Assembly (NCBI RefSeq): GCF_017052465.1
Contig: NZ_JAFHKT010000152.1
Coordinates: forward strand, 186,001 to 250,000
Source: Arthrobacter pascens
Lineage (GTDB): Bacteria; Actinomycetota; Actinomycetes; Actinomycetales; Micrococcaceae
Direction: 5' to 3'
DNA length: 64,000 bases
Position 1 is the stretch's first letter; every line of letters starts with the position of its first letter. The notes under the pieces were generated by a model, which was not told where the DNA came from, made no database searches, and saw only the letters and a program-made list of their open reading frames with translations. This document shows, piece after piece, positions 60,419 through 64,000 of this stretch. The translations under genes and the position numbers were made by a program.

Positions 60419-61578
60419 CGCGTCCCTTCGATGGCCTGGACGAGGTCTCCAAGAATGTCCGTGGCGTCTTCCAGTCCCACCGAAACCCGGAGGAGCCTGG
60501 CATGCGGCTTGGCCTCAGCCGCCACCGGGCGGTGGGTAAGGCCGGCAGGGTGCTGGATCAGGGTGTCGACTCCGCCCAGGGATACGGCGTGCGTGATCAT
60601 CCGGACGGCCGCCGGGACGCGCTCCGCGTGTTCTGCGCTGCGGAGTTCAAAGGCGATCAGGGAACCCGGCCCGGCCATCTGGGTGCCCACCAGCCCGTGC
60701 GGATCGCATTCAGGAAGGCCCGGATAGCGGACCGTGCGCACCAGTTCATGTCCGGCCAGCCCGGCGGCCACCTTGTGGGCGGTGGACTGCTGGGCCCGGA
60801 CCCGGACGGGAAGGGTGGCGAGTCCGCGGTGGAGGAGGTAGGCCGGCCACGGCGTGAGAATGCCGCCGGTGATGGCCCGAACCTGCCGCAGGCGGACGGC
60901 CCACTCCGGCGATGCCGCCACAACACCGCCCATCGCGTCGCCGTGGCCTCCCATGAACTTGGTGGCGCTGTGCAGCACGAGGGCGGCGCCGTGGTCCAGG
61001 GGCCTCTGCAGCACGGGGGTGGCAAAGGTGTTGTCCACGAGGACGGGAACGCCGTCCGCCGCCGCCACGAGGCGGGCGATGTCCACGAGATCCAGGCTGG
61101 GGTTGGCGGGAGTTTCCACAACAACCAGTCCCGTGTCCGGCCGGAGCGCGGCGTGGACGCCCTCCGGCAAGGTGAAGGTCACCTCTGTTCCCAGCACGCC
61201 CGAGGCGAGCACGTGGTCGCTTCCGCCGTAGAGCGGCCGGACCGCCACGACGTGCTTCTTGCCGCCTGCCACTGCCGCAAGCAGCACCGCGCTCAGGGCC
61301 GCCATGCCTGTAGCGAAGGCCACCGCTTCGGGCGCCCCTTCCAGCACCGCCACGCCGGCTTCAAACCGCGCCACGGTGGGATTCCACAGCCGCTGGTAGA
61401 CGGTGCTTTGCCCCTCCAGGCGGGGGCCGCCGGTGGCCATCTGCTCGTAGGCGAGGCCGCCGTCCTCCACCGAGGGCAACGGTGCCGTTGTTGAAAGGTC
61501 GATGGGCAGTGCGTGGACGCCCTGGCCGGTGAGCCCTTCGCGGCCGGCATGCACCGCCATCGAGTCGTGAGAAAGCAT
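60415..61578 (-). CDS. Cystathionine gamma-lyase-like PLP enzyme (trans-sulfuration family)
   Basis: A 387-residue Cys/Met metabolism PLP enzyme. The PLP Lys is in LVLHSATKFMGGHGDAMGG (about 196-214), and the glycine-rich PLP-binding region is AVAFATGMAALSAVLLAAV (about 83-101), with TGGPRLEGQSTVYQRLWNPTVARFE before it. It could be cystathionine gamma-lyase or methionine gamma-lyase; sequence alone does not separate them. RBS AAGGAG is 5 nt from ATG 61578. It is divergent from an Lrp-type regulator that probably controls it. Confidence 0.87.
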   Translation of the reverse strand: MLSHDSMAVHAGREGLTGQGVHALPIDLSTTAPLPSVEDGGLAYEQMATGGPRLEGQSTVYQRLWNPTVARFEAGVAVLEGAPEAVAFATGMAALSAVLLAAVAGGKKHVVAVRPLYGGSDHVLASGVLGTEVTFTLPEGVHAALRPDTGLVVVETPANPSLDLVDIARLVAAADGVPVLVDNTFATPVLQRPLDHGAALVLHSATKFMGGHGDAMGGVVAASPEWAVRLRQVRAITGGILTPWPAYLLHRGLATLPVRVRAQQSTAHKVAAGLAGHELVRTVRYPGLPECDPHGLVGTQMAGPGSLIAFELRSAEHAERVPAAVRMITHAVSLGGVDTLIQHPAGLTHRPVAAEAKPHARLLRVSVGLEDATDILGDLVQAIEGTR

Positions 61579-61590
61579 GTTGCTCCTTGT

Positions 61591-61736
61591 GAATTATTCG
61601 CCATTGAACGCCGCAAGTATCTGGCAAATATTCGGAGATTGACAGGTCGCATGAATGGAATGGTCGGAAAGTCGCGACTAAGATGAACTGAGAACACCCT
61701 GAGGAGGACCAGTGAGCAGCAATGCGAAGAATATTC
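61591..61736. promoter_or_regulatory. Three ATATTC-type palindromes between lyase and Lrp genes
   Basis: GAATTATTC (61591-61599), AAATATTC (61626-61633) and GAATATTC (61729-61736) recur across the gap and the first codons of the Lrp gene. They share the ATTC core, as cooperative Lrp/AsnC binding sites would. Confidence 0.4.
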
Positions 61737-62224
61737 GGCCTGGGTCGGCGCATGCCGAGCCGCTGGATGCCATCGACGAGCGGCTGCTGGCGGCACTCGT
61801 GGACGACGCACGTATCTCCAACAAGCAGCTCGCCGAACTCGTAGGAATCGCCCCCTCCACCGCCCTGATGCGCACCCGCGCCCTTTCTGAGCGCGGCATC
61901 ATTCAGGGTTTCGAAGCCAAACTGAGCCTCTCGGCCATCGGACGTTCCGTGCAGGCGCTGATTGCCGTGCGGCTCCGCGCCCACGACCGCGAGCAGATCG
62001 ACCGCTTCACCTCCCGCGTTCCCAAACTGCCCGCCGTGCTGTCCACCTTCCATACCTCCGGCTCGGTGGACTACCTGCTGCACATCGCGGTAGCCACCAC
62101 CGAAGACCTCCGCGACTGGGTGCTCGACAACCTGGCCACGGACCCGGTGGTGGGCCACACCGAAACCACGCTGGTGTTCGAGCACATGCCGGGCAACCAC
62201 GGTCCGTTGCACGAGCAGGACTGA
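61712..62224 (+). CDS. Lrp/AsnC family transcriptional regulator
   Basis: A 170-residue regulator. The N-terminal winged HTH covers about residues 25-70 (DERLLAALVDDARISNKQLAELVGIAPSTALMRTRALSERG), followed by an AsnC_trans_reg (RAM) domain with ALIAVRLRAHDREQ and VAVATTEDLRDWV. GTG 61712 has GAGGAGG upstream. It is divergent from the PLP lyase gene, so amino acid sensing in control of that lyase is a fair inference. Confidence 0.9.
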   Translation: MSSNAKNIRPGSAHAEPLDAIDERLLAALVDDARISNKQLAELVGIAPSTALMRTRALSERGIIQGFEAKLSLSAIGRSVQALIAVRLRAHDREQIDRFTSRVPKLPAVLSTFHTSGSVDYLLHIAVATTEDLRDWVLDNLATDPVVGHTETTLVFEHMPGNHGPLHEQD

Positions 62225-62255
62225 GCGCAGCCGACGCTGAAGGCGCCTGGTTCCG

Positions 62256-63494
62256 TCAGGCGGACCGCAGGGACCGGCGCAGCGCCACCGCGGCCAGCGC
62301 TCCGGCGGCGATGCCACAGAGCACGACGAAACCGCTGGCGGCCCCCTCAAGTCCGTACGCGGCCGCTGCCAGGCCCAGCCCGATCACCGGGACCGCGCTC
62401 CCCAGGTACGTGATCACGTAGACGGTGCTGATGATCTGGGCGTGGCGTGACGCGTCCACCTTGCCCGCCACGTCGTTGAAGGCCGTGCGGAATGCGATGC
62501 CCTGGCCGACGCCGGCAGCCAGGCTGGCAGCAACCAACAGCCAGGGGTTGCTCCAGGCCGCCGCGGCGGCGATCAGAGTCACGGAGGCTCCCAGCAGCGC
62601 CAGGCCGGCCGGAACGGCGAACCGGCCGCGGACGCCAATCAGCTGGCTCAGGGCGGAGGCGCCGAGGGCAAGGCCGGCGAGGAGACCGATGAGCGGCCTG
62701 GAATCGACGCCAAGGATCGGGGCGAAGTAGGCAGGTGCCAGGGACAGGCAGAAACCAAAGACCGCGAAGCTCAGGAACCCGACGGCGGCCGCCAGCCAGA
62801 ACGCGTCCCGCGCCTCGTGCGAGACCGAGGGCCGGCGGGGCGCCAGTGCCCTCAGCGGCCGCGGACCATCCACCGGCTTGATGGCCGGACGGGCGCGGAG
62901 CAGGTACAGCGGCACCAGGAGCACCGCCAGGACCACAGAGTGGATGACGTAGGGCGTGGAGGTGGGGCCGGGCAGCAGGGAGAGCACTCCCCCGATGGCC
63001 GGGCCGGCCGCCACGCCGCCGGCGGAGGCCAGCAGGGTGAAACGCGACGCCCATTCGGGCCGCTGCGGAAGCAGTTCCCGGAGGGCGGCCGAGCTGGCGC
63101 CGGTGGCCAGCGCCACGGCGATCCCCTGAAGCGCGCGCCCGGCCGAAAGCTCGGCAAGGCTGTCAGCACCGGCGAAGACGAGGCCGCCGGCCAGGCCTGC
63201 CAGCACGGCCAGGAGCAGTGCCGCACGGCGGCCAATGTGGTCCGACCAGTGACCTGCCAGCATAAGGGTGGACACGAGTGCCAGGACGTAGGCCGAGAAG
63301 GCCAGCGACACGTCGAGGGAGGTCAGGCCGAGCCTCGCCTGCAGCAGCGGGTACAGGGGCGTCGCGAGGTTGGCCCCCACCAGGAGGGTGAAGATCACCA
63401 CGCCTGCCATGGCCAGCCGCGCGGTGTTGGATGCGTCCCAGCCCCGCGCGCCGGCGGCCGCCGGCCGCATCCGAAGTTCGCTAAAGACGGTCAT
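62256..63494 (-). CDS. MFS transporter
   Basis: A 412-residue, 12-helix major facilitator. The N-terminal GVVIFTLLVGANLATPLYPLLQARLGLT (about 31-58) and motif A DHIGRRAALLLA (about 85-96) fit the drug-type or sugar-efflux-type MFS. The gene sits between two Lrp-type regulators and is divergent from the one at the window end, which likely controls it. The substrate is unknown. Confidence 0.85.
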   Translation of the reverse strand: MTVFSELRMRPAAAGARGWDASNTARLAMAGVVIFTLLVGANLATPLYPLLQARLGLTSLDVSLAFSAYVLALVSTLMLAGHWSDHIGRRAALLLAVLAGLAGGLVFAGADSLAELSAGRALQGIAVALATGASSAALRELLPQRPEWASRFTLLASAGGVAAGPAIGGVLSLLPGPTSTPYVIHSVVLAVLLVPLYLLRARPAIKPVDGPRPLRALAPRRPSVSHEARDAFWLAAAVGFLSFAVFGFCLSLAPAYFAPILGVDSRPLIGLLAGLALGASALSQLIGVRGRFAVPAGLALLGASVTLIAAAAAWSNPWLLVAASLAAGVGQGIAFRTAFNDVAGKVDASRHAQIISTVYVITYLGSAVPVIGLGLAAAAYGLEGAASGFVVLCGIAAGALAAVALRRSLRSA

Positions 63495-63613
63495 GCCCGT
63501 GCCCTTGCCTTTGTCCGGCAGCGCCGGCTCCTTGTGGGAGCTTCCGCTGCAGATGAAACTGATACCTCCAGAATGGGCCCGTTGTGAGTAAACAGTCCCT
63601 ACTTCATGGGAAA

Positions 63614-63632
63614 ATTGATCAAAATCATCAAT
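63614..63632. promoter_or_regulatory. Operator-like palindrome ATTGAT-N7-ATCAAT
   Basis: This inverted repeat lies in the 170-bp gap between the divergent MFS and Lrp genes, and a related TGATCAATTGA follows at 63658-63668 over the regulator's TTG start. It fits Lrp autoregulation. Confidence 0.5.
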
Positions 63633-63664
63633 CTTCGACCGCAGAAGTGAACCGGAGTGATCAA

Positions 63665-64000
63665 TTGAACAGCCTGGACCCCACCGACCTCCGCATCCTG
63701 CTGGAGCTCGTCCGCGACCCGCGGATCCAGATCGGCGAGCTGAGTGACAAACTCGGCATCGCCCGGAACACCGCGCAATCGCGCATGCGGCGGATGCTGC
63801 GTTCCGGCGTCCTCCGCGACGGCGGCCGGGAAATCGACCTGGAGTCCGTGGGGTACGACGTCGTCGCTTTCGTGACGATCGAAGTGACCCACCGCGAACT
63901 CGACGGCGTCGTGGGCGCCTTGCGCCTGCTCCCCCAGGTCCTGGAGGTACACGAGATTTCCGGCCGGGGCGACGTCTGGTGCCGTGTCGTGGCCACCGAT
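63665..64000 (+). CDS. Lrp/AsnC family transcriptional regulator, truncated by window end
   Basis: The first 112 residues of a regulator; the gene runs beyond the window. TTG 63665 begins NSLDPTDLRILLELVRDPR, then a winged HTH (IQIGELSDKLGIARNTAQSRMRRML, about residues 20-44) and the start of the RAM domain (AFVTIEVTHRELDGVVGALR). CGGAG is 7 nt upstream of the TTG. It is divergent from the MFS gene, its probable target. Confidence 0.85.
   Translation, partial: MNSLDPTDLRILLELVRDPRIQIGELSDKLGIARNTAQSRMRRMLRSGVLRDGGREIDLESVGYDVVAFVTIEVTHRELDGVVGALRLLPQVLEVHEISGRGDVWCRVVATD

Overview
The window is about 64 kb of high-GC (roughly two-thirds G+C) actinobacterial chromosome. Gene content, gene order and protein style point to the Micrococcaceae, most likely Arthrobacter, Pseudarthrobacter or Paenarthrobacter; this is an inference from recognised families, not from a database search. 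It is mostly core chromosome. Several blocks keep an order also known from Mycobacterium tuberculosis: methyltransferase-sigE-anti-sigma-tatB-mrp-DUF1003-MgtE-like; dapD/dapE with a LOG protein and a DUF3117 protein; ferredoxin-dapC; typA; xseB-xseA-ispH-ychF. I saw no rRNA, no tRNA, no CRISPR array and no intact insertion sequence.

Layout. 0.2-5.4 kb: DEAD-box helicase, an orphan beta-class DNA methyltransferase, a PHP phosphoesterase and an aminopeptidase P. 5.4-13 kb: YflT-like stress protein, soluble MgtE/CBS protein, DUF1003 protein, Mrp ATPase, TatB, anti-sigma factor, SigE, O-methyltransferase and DUF3117 protein. 13-16 kb: PIG-V-type mannosyltransferase, DivIVA-domain protein and LOG protein. 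16-19.3 kb: gluABCD glutamate uptake operon. 19.3-27 kb: lysine/diaminopimelate genes dapE, dapD and dapC, with gltA, a ferredoxin, a TetR regulator and a lysozyme-fold anchored protein. 27-32.8 kb: free-standing SH3-like protein, divergent MFS/ArsR pair, TypA and an SGNH lipoprotein. 32.8-40 kb: oligopeptide (dpp/opp-type) ABC locus, interrupted by an opposite-strand PH-like membrane gene.

40.1-41.77 kb is the only clearly non-core stretch. A 19-bp direct repeat, one copy of which is the last codons and stop of ychF, brackets about 1.2 kb. Inside are the C-terminal end of a tyrosine recombinase, two excisionase-like helix-turn-helix fragments and one intact 93-codon orphan ORF. I read this as the relic of an integrative element inserted at the 3' end of ychF. 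Just outside it lie a palindrome over the dpp promoter and a run of hairpins that could be a small RNA.

41.75-50.2 kb: ychF, rmuC, ispH, a membrane protein, xseA, xseB, a PPK2-family kinase and an AlaA-like aminotransferase. 50.2-55.1 kb: a tightly overlapping glycine-betaine/choline-type (opuC-like) ABC operon with a recognisable promoter, then rsgA. 55.4-64 kb: NUDIX hydrolase, GlcNAc kinase, nitronate monooxygenase, and three regulator/partner pairs facing each other (LysR/MFS, Lrp/PLP-lyase, Lrp/MFS), each with a palindrome between the genes.

Regulation theme. The divergent regulator-transporter pairs carry palindromic operator candidates. The glu and dpp operons each place a strong hairpin right after the solute-binding-protein gene, which would fit raising binding-protein mRNA above permease mRNA. 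gluA appears to be transcribed leaderless. No striking new multi-gene system is evident; the ychF-targeted relic, the expanded DppB permease and the hairpin cluster at 40.2 kb are the most worthwhile leads.
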